Source: Fragum whitleyi (taxonomy: Eukaryota > Mollusca > Bivalvia > Cardiida > Cardiidae). From it: a DNA stretch of 64,000 nucleotides. Location of the stretch: the NCBI GenBank assembly GCA_948146395.1, contig OX411543.1:25622026-25686025 (forward strand), given 5' to 3'. How positions within the stretch are numbered: the first letter of the stretch is position 1; the number at the start of each line of letters is the position of its first letter. Below the pieces are notes generated by a model, which made no database searches, had not been told where the DNA came from, and saw only the letters and a program-made list of their open reading frames with translations. Positions 32,512 to 43,693 of this stretch are shown here, piece after piece. The position numbers and the translations under genes were made by a program.

Positions 32512-32761
32512 TTAACCCTTGTCATGCTGAATAAATTTTGGCTAAAAATTTGCATCAAAGTCAAAGGGCAACAAGAACTGAAAGTTCCAACTGCAGGTTA
32601 ATTTTTATTTGAAAAACTAAATCTATTGACAATTCTGGTTTGAAAGAGAGAAAAAGGACTGGTATAGACTAACCTCAGACTGCACATTTGTGCAGGCTGA
32701 TGTTTGTCTATAGCTCCTGCCAAAGCAGGAATATTCCAGGGTTCACCATGACAAGGGTTAA
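32512..32761 (+). mobile_element. C-family MITE, intact reference copy (TTAA ends)
   Basis: The ends TTAACCCTTGTCATGCTGA and ACCATGACAAGGGTTAA form an inverted repeat beginning in TTAA, as in piggyBac- or Kolobok-type elements. The 250-bp interior contains ATTTTTATTTGAAAAACT, the CTGCACATTTGTGCAG palindrome and CTCCTGCCAAAGCAGGA. There is no coding capacity. Confidence 0.85.
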
Positions 32762-33068
32762 TGCATGAAATGTTTAATGAATCAGTTACAATTAATAACT
32801 TACTGTATAAATTCAATTTCAATAATACATCTTAATTAAGAATAATTTTTGATGAGCATTCTCTCTAAAAATAGTGCTATTACTTTCTTTTGTTTTCACA
32901 GTGAAAAATTAAACAAAGACAATAAACTCCCCCCCTTCCTATATACATACCACAACATAAACAATTTGTCATACCTCATATTAATGCCTTAATATAATCA
33001 GGAAACACACATATATACTGCCTCAGTACTCATATAATATGTTGATATCTTAAATCAAAATAAATCTA

Positions 33069-33137
33069 GGAGCCAATGCAAAACTGGTGTAAAACCTGAT
33101 ATATCAGGCACTTACCCAAGCTTTGCACTAATGCCCA
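33069..33137. repeat. Foldback palindrome, degenerate A/B type
   Basis: The outer GAGCCAATGCAAAACT and GCTTTGCACTAATGCCC pair; the middle is eroded. Confidence 0.5.
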
Positions 33138-33332
33138 GAGAGAGCTGATTCATGACATATTTCCAACAAATTGATTATGAAAAGATGAATTTTGAATATT
33201 TAACAGAAGTCTAAGAAAAACATTTAATACCATTGCACAGTATTTAATCTTTTATTTTTTCATTTTTTTTCATAAAATGTATGTTATAAGGTTGAATATA
33301 CATGTGGTTGTTCATTAACAGACTAAATCCAG

Positions 33333-33410
33333 GTTGAGGGATCAGAACAACACTATTGTAAGTGCCTAAATATTCATAGGCACTTACAATAGTGTTGCAC
33401 TGACCCATCA
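33333..33410. repeat. Foldback family B palindrome, copy 3
   Basis: ACACTATTGTAAGTGCCTA and AGGCACTTACAATAGTGT pair perfectly; the outer ends are GAGGGATCAG and CACTGACCCAT. Confidence 0.9.
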
Positions 33411-34025
33411 AGGTGGTAACAGGAGAAACAGTGGATATATCATTTTAATTCACATGCAGTTAATGACAGGCTATATGTATGTTAATTTCCCTGACCATAG
33501 TTAATAAGATGTGATACTGATCCCTTTTTTTTTGCAGTGTTTATTTGTTAGAATTTGTAAAATAGAATTAGATAGATATGTTGAAAAGAATGTAGGGGTT
33601 TGATTTTGAAGAGGTCATGCATAATTGACAAGAGAAATTGCACAAAAAACTATCAAGCATTCATTTTTCTGTACTCTGCAAATGTTAACATACACCCTCA
33701 AGAACCTGATTTTACCATATAAACAAGGGTGACAACCTATTTAACCAAGCACATGTTTTTGACTGCCTTTTTTTTCATTTTCAAGGTCAAGATTTCCCAT
33801 ATTTCTTAATTATGTCATACATGCCACTAAAAATTGCAGCTATCAAAGTATTGGTACCTCGCTATATAACATAGACTGCCTCCCCTAAATATGGTAAAAG
33901 CTTATTTGGTCTGACAACATAGATGCAGAAGCTGGAATTGCCAGCTAGTCTATGCTCCATGCTCATATTTCAATTAAAGAAATGTCATACACTAGCTGAA
34001 CATCATAGCCTCATGAAGTTGAATT
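33411..34025. other. No gene seen
   Basis: AT-rich sequence without recognisable coding content. Confidence 0.35.
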
Positions 34026-34096
34026 GTAGGGTAATTGTAAATCTATTGTAAGTGCCTAAACATAGGTACTTACAATAGTTTTACCCTGACCCTACA
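34026..34096. repeat. Foldback family B palindrome, copy 4
   Basis: TGTAGGGTAA at the left and TTACCCTGACCCTACA at the right flank the CTATTGTAAGTGCCTA / TAGGTACTTACAATAG arms. Confidence 0.85.
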
Positions 34097-34252
34097 AAAT
34101 TCAATATCCAATATTTCCATTCAAAGTTTAATATTTCTTTAATTTGTCAAAAGAATAATTTTTAACTAGTTTTGCTTACATTTTCCCGTCAATCATAATA
34201 TAGACCCAGGCAGTAAAGGCTAAGATCAGAGTGCATGTCATTGCAGACAGTG

Positions 34253-34419
34253 CTTAAGATAGTAGACCCATTATAGTTCCGCAACATTTGGGGAGTAATA
34301 ATCTTTAACAGTGTTAACTGAGGTTTTCTAACGATTTTCATTAAGAAACCTCGGTCATCATTGTGAAAGATCATGAATTCGGAAAAGTTGCGGAACTATT
34401 TTGGGTCCACTACCTTAAG
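34253..34419. mobile_element. J-family MITE, TIR CTTAAGATAGTAGACCC, copy 1
   Basis: The ends CTTAAGATAGTAGACCC and GGGTCCACTACCTTAAG pair, and the pairing continues through ATAGTTCCGCAAC and GTTGCGGAACTAT. The element is 167 bp. Confidence 0.75.
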
Positions 34420-34486
34420 CTTTACAGTCCACCAGAGATTTTTGTACAGTAGGGCTATGTCATGAACAGCATGCGAAGGGTTATTT

Positions 34487-34730
34487 TACCCTTGTCATGC
34501 TGAATAAATTTTGGCTTAAAATTTTCATCAAAATCAAAGGGCAAAAAGCAATGAAAGTCCAAACTGTAGGTCAATTTTTATTTGAAAGAATAAATCTATT
34601 TACAATTCTGGTTTGCAGTGAGAAACAGGTTGTGTATACTAACATCAGTCTGCACATATGTGCAGGCTGATGTTTGTCTATAGCTCCTGCCAAAGCAGGA
34701 ATATTACGGGCTCAGCATGACAAGGGTTAA
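34487..34730 (+). mobile_element. C-family MITE, copy
   Basis: TTTACCCTTGTCATGCTGAA at the left, CAGCATGACAAGGGTTAA at the right, and the central TCTGCACATATGTGCAGGCT. It is uninterrupted and serves as an empty-site reference for the two invaded copies. Confidence 0.85.
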
Positions 34731-35020
34731 TACATTTTGTCTCATTTTGTAAAACAACTAAATGTAATAATGTCGCCTTCCATTCATCATTACTTCAAAG
34801 AACTTGTTAATCAATATTTTCCTTTGGAAAAAAAAACTTTTTTTATAATTCCTATAATTAATTAAACACACAATTTATATACAAAATACATTCACTTTAC
34901 ATAATTACATATTTATAAACAATTGCACATAAATAACTATTTGATGAGTTAGCGCAAAACTTTACACTAATTTTCATGTCCAAGTACATAAAGGTCATGA
35001 ATCTAAATAGTATCATTGCA

Positions 35021-35185
35021 TTTAAGGTAGTAAACCTTTAATAGTTCCATGACATTTTGAGCGTATGATCTTTCAGAATGTTGACCAAGGATCCCTAATG
35101 AAAATCATTGGAAAACCTGTGTAACACTGTTTAAGTTCATTACATCAAAAATGTTGTGAAACTGTTACGGGTCAATTACCTAAAG
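35021..35185. mobile_element. J-family MITE, copy 2
   Basis: TTTAAGGTAGTAAACC at the left faces GGGTCAATTACCTAAAG at the right; ATAGTTCCATGACA faces TGTTGTGAAACTGTT. A diverged copy of 34253-34419. Confidence 0.6.
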
Positions 35186-35550
35186 AGATTATATATTGAT
35201 ATGAATGTATGAAACTAAAAAGAACATAATTACACTGAATGGATATGCATAACAGATTCAAACATATATGAGATTAGGTTTTTTAGTGACAAACATCCGT
35301 GAAATCAACAAAATATCTCATGAACCAAGAGAGTAGCAATTTCTCCATACTTTTGGGAATACTTTATATGGAAGCTTTCATTGTTGTTGCGTGCTAAAAT
35401 TAAGACATGAAACCAATTTTTAGCCAATTAGAATGCATGGATTTTGATGGACACAACTGAAATTGAATTATATGTATCATACACAATGACCCTTATAGCA
35501 CTTGGACATTAAAACTTTTACGTATTTTAGGAGTAAGCTCAAACCTTCTA

Positions 35551-35751
35551 CTGTATTTCCTCAAATGATAGTGCCCTCCCTAATAGTAGCAACCCTACAT
35601 TGTTTTACTAAGAAAACCCACTTCAAATGCCTAAATTTTAGGAACTTTTTGATACTTGTTCTCTAATTTGAGATAAGTTTCCTCTAAACTATAGAAAATT
35701 CACCTCAAATTTAAGGGAAATGGGCCTAAATGACATTAAGAGAAATACAAT
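35551..35751. mobile_element. F-family MITE, copy 2 (internally deleted)
   Basis: Starts CTGTATTTCCTCAAATGATA after TA and ends AAGAGAAATACAATA. The central hairpin has lost most of one arm, and the right third is shortened. Confidence 0.65.
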
Positions 35752-35888
35752 AAGTACCTATAAATATATAGGAACTTACAAGTAAAATTGATTTGCACTG
35801 ACCCCAAATCATTAGAGGAGTCAGAACAAAACTATTGTAAATCGCTATATAGTTATTGGCACTTACAATAGTTTTGTATTGACTACTC
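35752..35888. repeat. Two adjacent foldback family B palindromes
   Basis: A partial copy (to about 35804, GATTTGCACTGACCCC at its right edge) is followed by a full copy at 35814-35888 with arms CAAAACTATTGTAAATCG and CACTTACAATAGTTTTG. Confidence 0.7.
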
Positions 35889-36059
35889 AATTTATAACCA
35901 ATTATTACAGTCTTACCCTAACCCATCATATTATCTTGAAATATTAATACCAAATATATATCAACCAGGAGGTTGAGCAAGCCAACACAATCAGGTATAG
36001 AACGACTGTCTTATTTTTCAACAACAGACTGGACACATAAGATATGCACATGAATAAAT

Positions 36060-36132
36060 TGAGGGTTCAGTGCAAGAGTGTACTAAGTGTATATACAATG
36101 TATATACACTTAGTACACTCTTACACTGAATG
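36060..36132. repeat. Foldback palindrome, B-type ends with a different centre
   Basis: The outer ends GGTTCAGTGCAAGAGTGT and TACACTCTTACACTGAA enclose the perfect arms ACTAAGTGTATATAC and GTATATACACTTAGT. The ends are family B, but the stem sequence is unrelated to other B copies. Confidence 0.85.
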
Positions 36133-36230
36133 TTGAAAATGTAATGGTACTCAGTTGAAAGACTTCCCCTTAGAAAGAGACCAAATCGTAAACACAGTGG
36201 GATTTTTGAATTACATATGGGTATATCATT

Positions 36231-36542
36231 ATGAGCCTGTAGGTGACATTTCCAACAATTTCACATGTGCATATATAAGGCACAAACAATGAGCTGCCTT
36301 GATAACCACACTGCTCAGTTAGTATATTCGCTGGCAGACTGGCAAAGAATTAAACCTTGTCAATCTACAGAGAAGTCAAGTTTTGACTCATTGGCTGAAT
36401 GGTTAGTGGACTCCACCTTTTACTGACATGGACAAAAAAGGACTGAGATTAGCAAGACGGTGCTAACACTTATGCTTTCCAGAGGGTTTTCTCTGTGTAC
36501 ATCTGAAATTGCTGGGAAAATCATGCATAATTATGCTCATAT
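36231..36542. mobile_element. K-family MITE, copy 1
   Basis: ATGAGCCTGTAGGTGACATT and CCAACAATTTC at the left face GAAATTGCTGGGAAAATCAT and TTATGCTCAT at the right. Copies 2 and 3 are at 43160-43407 and 51477-51746. Confidence 0.6.
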
Positions 36543-36698
36543 AAAATGCATTTTAAGATTTTCAGAATTAACTTATCAATTGTCGAAAAGGTGGTTTCTT
36601 GATAAGGACAATGACAGAAGTTTAGTCTTTCAGAAAAATGATGATAATGAAGTGAATAAACTAATGCAGATCCTTTATAGTTTGGTTTAAATCTGCAG

Positions 36699-36979
36699 CA
36701 TTTCTTTCTCCTAATTATAGAGCCTCCTTAATAGTATCTCCCCTACATTTTTTTACAAAGAAATCCCACTATATTAAGAACTTTTTGAGACTTCTTCTCT
36801 AATTTTATGTGAATTTCCTCTAAACAATCATTTATATGATTGTTTAGAGGAAATTTACATCAAATTCAAGGGAAAAAGGCCTAAAAGACATCAATTTAAT
36901 GGTTCTTAAAATCAGACTAAAAAAAATACCCTGACCACACAATGTATAGCTCCCGGGAGCGTGTATTAGGAGAAATACA
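36699..36979. mobile_element. F-family MITE, copy 3
   Basis: ATTTCTTTCTCCTAATTATA at the left, TATTAGGAGAAATACAG at the right, and the intact internal hairpin with arms CCTCTAAACAATCAT and ATGATTGTTTAGAGG. Confidence 0.75.
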
Positions 36980-37039
36980 GAATTTATCTTACAATGATTG
37001 GGATACATGGTCTTACAACTTACAAGAATAAATCCTTCT

Positions 37040-37190
37040 TGATTCTGCTTCCTGGGAATGAACTAGTGCTTGCACTGGATGTATTTTCCAAGGAAAGAAC
37101 CAATATCAATAGCTGCTCTTAGGATTCAAACTTAGGACCTCTTGATCAGGAAGCCGACACTTTACATCCAGACCATGGAAACCACACTAT
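37040..37190 (-). mobile_element. Degenerate tRNA-derived SINE (possible)
   Basis: On the minus strand AAGTTTGAATCCTAAGAGC resembles a B box, preceded by TCAAGAGGTCC and GTCTGGATG. The A box is weak, so this is only a suggestion. Confidence 0.35.
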
Positions 37191-37699
37191 GCTTTATGTA
37201 CTAGAGGAAAGGATCTTTGAAGGGATTGTTTTTCAATGAGGTTTAAAAACATTCAAATAACAGTTATCAATTCATTTAAATGTTTTTCAAAGGTATACTT
37301 GCATGCATGAAAGTGTACTTCTTTTAAAAAGCTAAATAAGGCCATATCATTATATTAATTTACAGTATTTGAACTAAGCAGGAAAATAATCAGTGCCAAA
37401 ATCTTATTCACCATGTTTAGTACATGAAGATTATTTTATCCTTTTCTGGACCCTGTGACAAAATGCAACTCGGCTACATATGCTGTTGCTCTTAAAGAAT
37501 AAATATTCCCAAGGTGAAAACATTGATACTGAGTCTGAATGACCAAAACATAGTAAATACTGCTTATTCATGTTGTATTAACATTGTTACAGGTCTTCTA
37601 TCGCTGATTTTGAGTGGAATACAGTACTTTTAATACTAGATCTACTGTTTCGATGATCCATCCAGTGGCATTATGCTATCAATTAGCAAATTATATTTG

Positions 37700-38467
37700 C
37701 CTCGACAGCTGGCCGGATGCACAAGGTCAGGTCAATAGGAGCATTTTTTGTTAGTTTCATCCAATTGATTGAATGGAGTTTTACGCCGCTTTCAACATTA
37801 TTTCAGTTATATCGCGGCGGCTGGAGCACCTAACAATGGTTTCCTGGTATTTCTCTAACCAGTACAACCACCACATCCTTTCCTAGCCTCCAGCTGCTAT
37901 CTCACATAGGTCTACGATTATCAACCCATTGGTGAGAGACAAATAGTCGGAAAGAATGAGTGCCGCCGTCGGGGATCGAACCCGTGACCTCGGGATTGAC
38001 AGTCCGACGCGCTACCAACTGCGCTATGACGGCGGCAGTTTCATCCAAATCTGTCCATATATGAAGGAGTTGCGTTCACAAGAACTTAACAAGAATGCCC
38101 CTTTTTCCATGACACAGCTGAAATTCACCAAACCGCAACAATGTGCACAAGGTCAGGTGACTAGAAATATTTGGTGAAAGTGTCAGCAAAATTAGTCAAT
38201 AATTGGAGGAGGAATTGCGTTCACTAGACTTTTAACAAGAAGACTCCTTTTTCCATGATGTGGCTGAAACTCACCAAATTGCAATAATATGCACAGGGTC
38301 AGGTGACTAGGAATATTTTGTGAAAGCTTCATCCAAATCTGTCCATAATTGAAGGAGGAGTTGCGTTCACAAGATTGGTACAGACGGATGGACGTAAATA
38401 CATTCTGACATCGGGATTGATAGACGGAGAAGATACCAATATACGTCCACCTTCAGAAGGCGTATAA
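37700..38467 (+). mobile_element. Family-4-like element (3' end GAAGGCGTATAA) interrupted by a SINE
   Basis: Three degenerate units carry GCACAAGGTCAGGTGACTAG, TTTCATCCAAATCTGTCCAT and GGAGGAGTTGCGTTCAC. A GACGGATGGACG tract and a CCACCTTCAGAAGGCG hairpin end in TATAA at 38467. The SINE at 37765-38036 splits the first unit. Confidence 0.65.
37765..38036 (-). mobile_element. tRNA-derived SINE (V/Meta type) with perfect 12-bp target duplication
   Basis: Read on the minus strand, a 75-nt tRNA-like head (38036-37962) has a GCCGCCG/CGGCGGC acceptor stem, an A-box-like TAGCGCAGTTGGTAGCG and a B box GGTTCGATCC. The body ends TGTTGAAAGCGGCGTAAAAC, then TTCAATCAA, the kind of 3' tail described for molluscan V/Meta-type SINEs such as RUDI. 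AGTTTCATCCAA flanks both sides (37753-37764 and 38037-38048). The anticodon loop CTGTCAA would be GUC (Asp), but the anticodon stem has mismatches, so it is not a working tRNA gene. Transcription would be by RNA polymerase III. Confidence 0.88.
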
Positions 38468-39082
38468 AAACAATTTACCCCAAACTTTTATATGCTGAGA
38501 CATATAAATGCCCCATGTTAAAATGACTTATGTCAGTTAAATTATGATAGAAGGCTAAGCCTTGCATCAAACTCACAACCTTAGGATAAAGAGACCAATG
38601 TGTTGCCAGCTGAGCAAACGGGACTTTGCAGAAAATTCTCCTTAAAAAGTCACATATTTCATTGGTTTCATATGGACTTGAAAGAAACATTTTTAGAGCA
38701 GACAGACATGGATTAAATACAAATCCATGACAAAAATGGGTGGTACCTTGTGGCAGAACTGTTATCTGCTATTGCCCTGAAATGGATAAAATTGAGGTCT
38801 GGTAATGGATTAAGAACTGTATTGGTAATTGGATGGAATCTGTCACAGTCAGATCAACAAATAGACTGCAGATGTATGTATTCTGTAGGGTTCTTCCAGA
38901 AGGGTTTGGTGATTGATTTGTACAACACTGAAATTGGAATTATGGATGTTTTGTAACACTGAATGCACATTAACGTTAACCCTGATCCAGCTGAATTTAA
39001 AGTTTGTTTCAAAGAAATTGATAAAATGTGGGACATTTCAAACAGTCTAGCTCAAGATTTTCCCATAAATATTTGTGACCTG
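38468..39082. other. No gene seen
   Basis: AT-rich sequence between two repeat elements, with no recognisable coding content. Confidence 0.35.
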
Positions 39083-39467
39083 TCATCGCTCACCTGAATC
39101 TCTTTGACCCCTGGGAGATCACACCAATTAAATAGGCAGATGTCATAAAGGAGATAATTTCTACACAAAAATCATTTGCTTCATGAAGTTTGGGCCAAAA
39201 TTGTGGCTTTTAGTTATAACAAGAAAATTATCATTAAGACTCCTTCTCCTGTGATCTGGCATGGATCTTTTCCATTTTCAATAGGGTTCACCCTTGAGAC
39301 GGGACCAACATTCTGACCAAGTTTCATGAAGATTGGATCATATTTGTGACCTCTAGAGTGTTAACACTTAAATTGTTGACACATGGCGATGGACGACGCA
39401 CACCGCACGGCAGACATTAAATGATCACAAAAGCTCACCTTGAGCATGATGTGCTCAGGTGAGCTAA
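39083..39467 (+). mobile_element. Family-1 element, short (single-unit) copy
   Basis: It begins ATCGCTCACCTGAATCTCTT, having lost the CAAGAGGACC end. It carries about one and a half core units and ends in the GCTCACCTTGAGC...GTGCTCAGGTGAGC hairpin and CTAA at 39467. Confidence 0.75.
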
Positions 39468-39479
39468 AAAGGACCAGAT

Positions 39480-39555
39480 GGGTAGTGCACAAAGTTTAGA
39501 CCCTAGTCAGACTGCATGGATTGCACAGACTGACTAGGGTCCAAACTCTTTGCAC
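39480..39555. repeat. Foldback palindrome (GACCCTAGTCAG)
   Basis: AGTGCACAAAGTTTAGACCC pairs with GGGTCCAAACTCTTTGCACT, and CTAGTCAG with CTGACTAG, around a TGCATGGATTGCA centre. A half-decayed relative is at 42065-42125. Confidence 0.8.
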
Positions 39556-40399
39556 TATGCTAATATTCTGAATCTAGAATAACCAATCTATCTCCCTGTG
39601 AAAGAATTTCTTAAATGCAACTTCTGGTCGACCTATGCTGGACCCAATCTCTTCTTTAAATATTCATTTTACAGATTTTCCAGGTAGTCCCTTTTTGCAT
39701 GATGGGTCACATGTAAGAGAAAGAAGGTTTACATCTGTTTAGGATGATCTTAGTCTATACCACCCTGTGTTCAGTGGGAACATGCCATGAAATGCAGTAG
39801 TGTTAATACCCATCTAAAACTCTTCAATCTAGATACTTTGATAAACAATCGAAACAAGCTGCAACCAGATTGTGGCAAAAAGGGCTATAACCACCCCCCC
39901 CCCCCCCCGCCCAAAAAAAAAACCTATGCAATTTCAGGTCAAAGGGCCATAACTCTGTCATAACACAATGGACCATAACTAAAATAGGACATGCACATCT
40001 GTGCTTGATACTGATCAAATCTGTAAATTATGAAAGAAATCTGTCCATTTAAGTTACTGAAAATTTAGTAGACACAAAAAAAGCTAAAGACAGATTGATG
40101 GACAGACTGACAAGCTGACTCTTATTACCCCCCTCTCTCTCCCCCCCCCCCTACCTTTTTCTCGACCATAGCTTTGGGGGTAAAATAATGAAGCTTCTTT
40201 CAGATATGTTGATGAAGAGCATCACTCGTCAGACTACCAACAGTGGATAATTTTTTTTGTAATTTAGCATAAATGTGTATGCATAAGTCTGCATAAAACC
40301 TGATTGAGAGCAGCCAGTACATTCAGGATAACTAAGCACCTGTGAGTGACCCAAGGGAATGGCACCCTGCATTACCCAGTGAATCTAAAATCAAGATTG
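39556..40399. other. Low-complexity C-runs, no gene seen
   Basis: Poly-C runs occur near 39892-39907 and 40141-40150. The second follows GACAGATTGATGGACAGACT, suggesting the 3' part of a family-5 element. No coding exon is recognised. Confidence 0.4.
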
Positions 40400-40570
40400 G
40401 GAAGCTTGTGAGCCCATTATTCAGCCCTGTGTTCAGGATGATAAACTGTTTGCAAATTATTCCCCACTTTGCATGTGCACTTGCATGTAAAGTCGGGTAT
40501 AACTTGCACACAGAACCATTCTGTCACACTGAAAACAGAGCTGAATACAGGGCAGATTATGGGACGGAAA
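40400..40570. mobile_element. Foldback MITE related to 7942-8170
   Basis: CCCTGTGTTCAGGATGATAA and TGAATACAGGG pair. The inner CCCCACTTTGCATG and CATGTAAAGTCGGG pair as in the copy at 7942-8170. Confidence 0.6.
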
Positions 40571-41040
40571 TATTGCAGGCAAGGTAAAGATAAACAGTGC
40601 ATGCATAGAAAACGATATTGACAAACAAGCTCATTACAGGCATAGATAGAAAACTGATATCTATAAAATTTGCAACAGCCCACTGCAAACAATCAACTTC
40701 CCTCATTCACAATCTGGCCATGACAAAAGGCGGGGTATATGGCATTTCCTCGAATATGACGTCTCTGCTCATCAATACCACAATAAGTTGACTGCAACAT
40801 TTTGTCAATTGGTTGAAAAAGCAGTTTAGCACTAAGATATGATGTGGAAAAAACATAATGTATTTGCCATAAAAAGTTGTAAACTTGTATATTGGGGCAT
40901 TATAAGACCATAATTTAAAGGTTTTGTTTGTACAAATTTTTCATAATTCAATTGCCACAAAATCTTAAGCTTATAGAATTGTTCTCGAACACTCAATCCC
41001 GATGTTTTCACCTCCCTGAGAGAGAGGAAGTGATTTAAAC

Positions 41041-41192
41041 CCACTGCTATCCAATTCTACAGCTGGGTGAACTGGAGCTGGCTATTTTGTGTTTTTCCCA
41101 TAAACAGACCTCTATGATGGTTAAGCTCGAACCACAGACCTTCAGGTCACAGGTCAAGTGCATTAACCACCTGGCCACTGAGGCAGTAATTT
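41041..41192 (-). mobile_element. tRNA-derived SINE, second type
   Basis: On the minus strand CTGCCTCAGTGGCCAGGTGG carries an A-box-like TGGCCAGGTGG, and GTCTGTGGTTCGAGC a B box. The body includes AGCTGGGTGAACTGGAGC on the plus strand. The head is tRNA-sized and distinct from that of the SINE at 37765. Confidence 0.55.
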
Positions 41193-42060
41193 AAAGGATG
41201 CATGAGACTGCATATGTTGAAATAGTAGAATTAAATCAAGGGCGACTCATTCAGTCTGGGGTTTAAAGCTGCTCTTGCACAGATTGGGAAAATTTGAATT
41301 TTAACATTTTTCGTAGAATCAATCGGAATAAACTACCTCATCATGTTGAAGCCTTTAAAATAACAAGATTCAATCTGGTAATGCATCGAAAGAAAGACCG
41401 ATATACCCGAATTTAGGTTAATTTCATTCTGAAAAATAAAGTGACTACTAACGCTAAAAAAATTATTCTTCAATTTCGAGCTAACTATTTTCGCTTGACA
41501 TTCAGCATGTTTGTCTTATTCAATCAAAGATTAAGGTTAAAGTATTTGACAACTGGAAACTTCATATCAATACAAGCAAAAAATGAAAGGTTATTCACAG
41601 AAATTAACGATTTTGTAATAAATAGACTAGAAATAAATAGACTGGATACCTTACTGAGCTTGCCACTTCGAAAAAAAAAAGTTACAAAATTATTGAAATA
41701 TGTTATTTCTAGTGCCAGTGCTTTGGGTCATTCATAATAGTCTAAAAATACACACATTTCCAAAACATAGAACAAGTTTTGTATTTTTTCTATGAAAAAC
41801 TGTGAAAGAGCAGCTTTAACAGTCAGAAATGTGTATGACCTTGTCATGCAGGAAACACTGACAAAGATCAGATATATGAAGGGAAATATGTTATCAGTAT
41901 TCTTTATATGTGACCCATCACGTGAAAAGGGACCATCTGGGAACTTTGTAAAATAAATACTTGAATCAGATATTTGGTCAGGCATAGGGAAACTAGGTGT
42001 CACATTTCAAAAATTCTTTCACAGGCAGGTAGATTGATCATTCTAGATTTAGAAATTTTA
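41193..42060. other. AT-rich sequence, no gene seen
   Basis: Open frames are short, and none shows a recognisable domain or splice context. Confidence 0.35.
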
Positions 42061-42472
42061 ATTAGCAAAATGCGAAAGGTTTGACACTAGTCAGTCTGCG
42101 CAGGCCGCTAGTGTTGATACTTTGCGCACTACCCAGATGGTTTTTTCGTGTGACAGATCACATATTGTAAATTTTGTTAATTCTTGACTATTCCAAATTC
42201 AAGGAGCTGGCAAACAACAAATAAAGTAGGTGCAATTTACAATGAAACCATCCTATGTGATAGAAATTATTGTGGAAAATAGAAAATTTGCTTTCTTATA
42301 CCAAAATATTTTCTAGAGCATAAAATCACAGGAATGTAAAATCCTGGTACTGTGCAGGGGAGGGAGGGGTTGGGTGCTTTTGTGATAAATTCATCCATAC
42401 ACAACCAGACCAAGTTTTGTTGGAAATCATTTAAATTGTCTCATCAATTCCATTTAAATGAGTACAACAATT

Positions 42473-42546
42473 GATGGTTCAATGCAAAATATTTGTAACT
42501 GCCTATATATTAATAGGCAGTTACAACTGTTTTGCATTGAGCCATC
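42473..42546. repeat. Foldback family A palindrome, copy 5
   Basis: GATGGTTCAATGCAAAAT at the left pairs with TTTTGCATTGAGCCATC at the right; the inner arms are TTGTAACTGCCTAT and ATAGGCAGTTACAA. Confidence 0.9.
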
Positions 42547-42690
42547 GAAATGGTTCCCATTAGACAACAATTTAAACCCCTATTGACCTACGTTTTGATT
42601 AAAGAAAATGATTGAAAATATCAAGGACAGTTTGGGTAGGGATTGTTTTGGATGGGACTTACATTTTTTTAATGTAACAGAATAATCATT

Positions 42691-42757
42691 CGAGGGTTCA
42701 GTGCAGGACTATTGTAAGTGCCTATATAGATATAGGCACTTACAATAATTTCTCCCA
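42691..42757. repeat. Foldback family B palindrome, copy
   Basis: The arms CTATTGTAAGTGCCTATA and TATAGGCACTTACAATA are perfect; the right outer end is lost. Confidence 0.8.
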
Positions 42758-43159
42758 TAGACAATACAAAATTTTGACCAAAGGGATAGATGAAGGAAAA
42801 TAAATACAAAGGCAAAATAGATGATATATACATGCAATGTATTTCCGAAAGGACATTCAAAGCAAATTTACTACAACGAAAAATAAATGGAAAACAACAA
42901 AACAGTTAAGGTAGTTATCCCCAATGAAAAAAATTAAATTGGCTAGGCTCGTGTTTCTTCAGACAACATCTTTTCTTTTCAGACTGCTTGCAGAAGATAA
43001 AGACAAAGTAATTTTGCAATTTATTATATCAAAGCAGTGCTCAAATGGCATAAGTGTCTGTAAACACACTTTAATATACAATACACACTGCTATGGTGAT
43101 GCCAAAATCTTCATTGTGTTAAAGGACAAGTTTGACCTTAAATGTATGGTTAAACTGAT

Positions 43160-43407
43160 ATATGAGCCTGTGCGTGAGATTTCTAACAATTTTAGATATG
43201 CACAAAGCAAAGACTCTGACCAGCCTGTGCATCTGCACAGTCTAAACAGAGTCTTCACTATGCGTTAAGTCGAGATAGATAAGGTCTAAAAGTATCAGTA
43301 GACCATCAGATAACTTTATATTTATAGTTTGTGGCTGTCTACGCTACCCAATAATTGCACCTTACTGTCATTTCAAATTGTTGGAAATATCATGCACAGG
43401 CTCATAT
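43160..43407. mobile_element. K-family MITE, copy 2
   Basis: ATATGAGCCTGTGCGTGAGA and CTAACAATTT at the left face AAATTGTTGGAAATATCATG and CACAGGCTCATAT at the right. The centre has GACTCTGACCAGCCTGTGCA and TGCACAGTCTAAACAGAGTC. Confidence 0.75.
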
Positions 43408-43539
43408 AAAAGAATGTCTTTCGAAGCTCTCCATTTTCTTCATAAAAGATAGATTACCTTAAACTGTATACAACAAAATTGCGGCACAATGTACTATCCT
43501 AACTTTTTCCCAATCTTAATTAATGGCTTGAAATTACAC

Positions 43540-43615
43540 TGAGGGTTCAGTGCAACACTATTGTAAGGGTCTATAAATATATAGGCACATACAATAGCGT
43601 TTCACTAACCCCTCA
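43540..43615. repeat. Foldback family B palindrome, copy
   Basis: TGAGGGTTCAGTGCAACACT at the left pairs with GTTTCACTAACCCCTCA at the right. Confidence 0.8.
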
Positions 43616-43693
43616 ACATGTAAAGAACTGGTATTTACAGATTTTTTTTAAGGGAAATACATATCTGCAGAAGTTAATTTGATTACCAAGACA

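Noticed and set aside
37962..38036. A functional tRNA-Asp gene
   Set aside because: The acceptor stem and B box are good, but the anticodon stem is mismatched and the sequence is the head of a SINE with a body, tail and target duplication.
41441..41737. 98-codon plus-strand frame as a gene
   Set aside because: Composition follows the AT-rich background, and there are no motifs or splice sites to support it.
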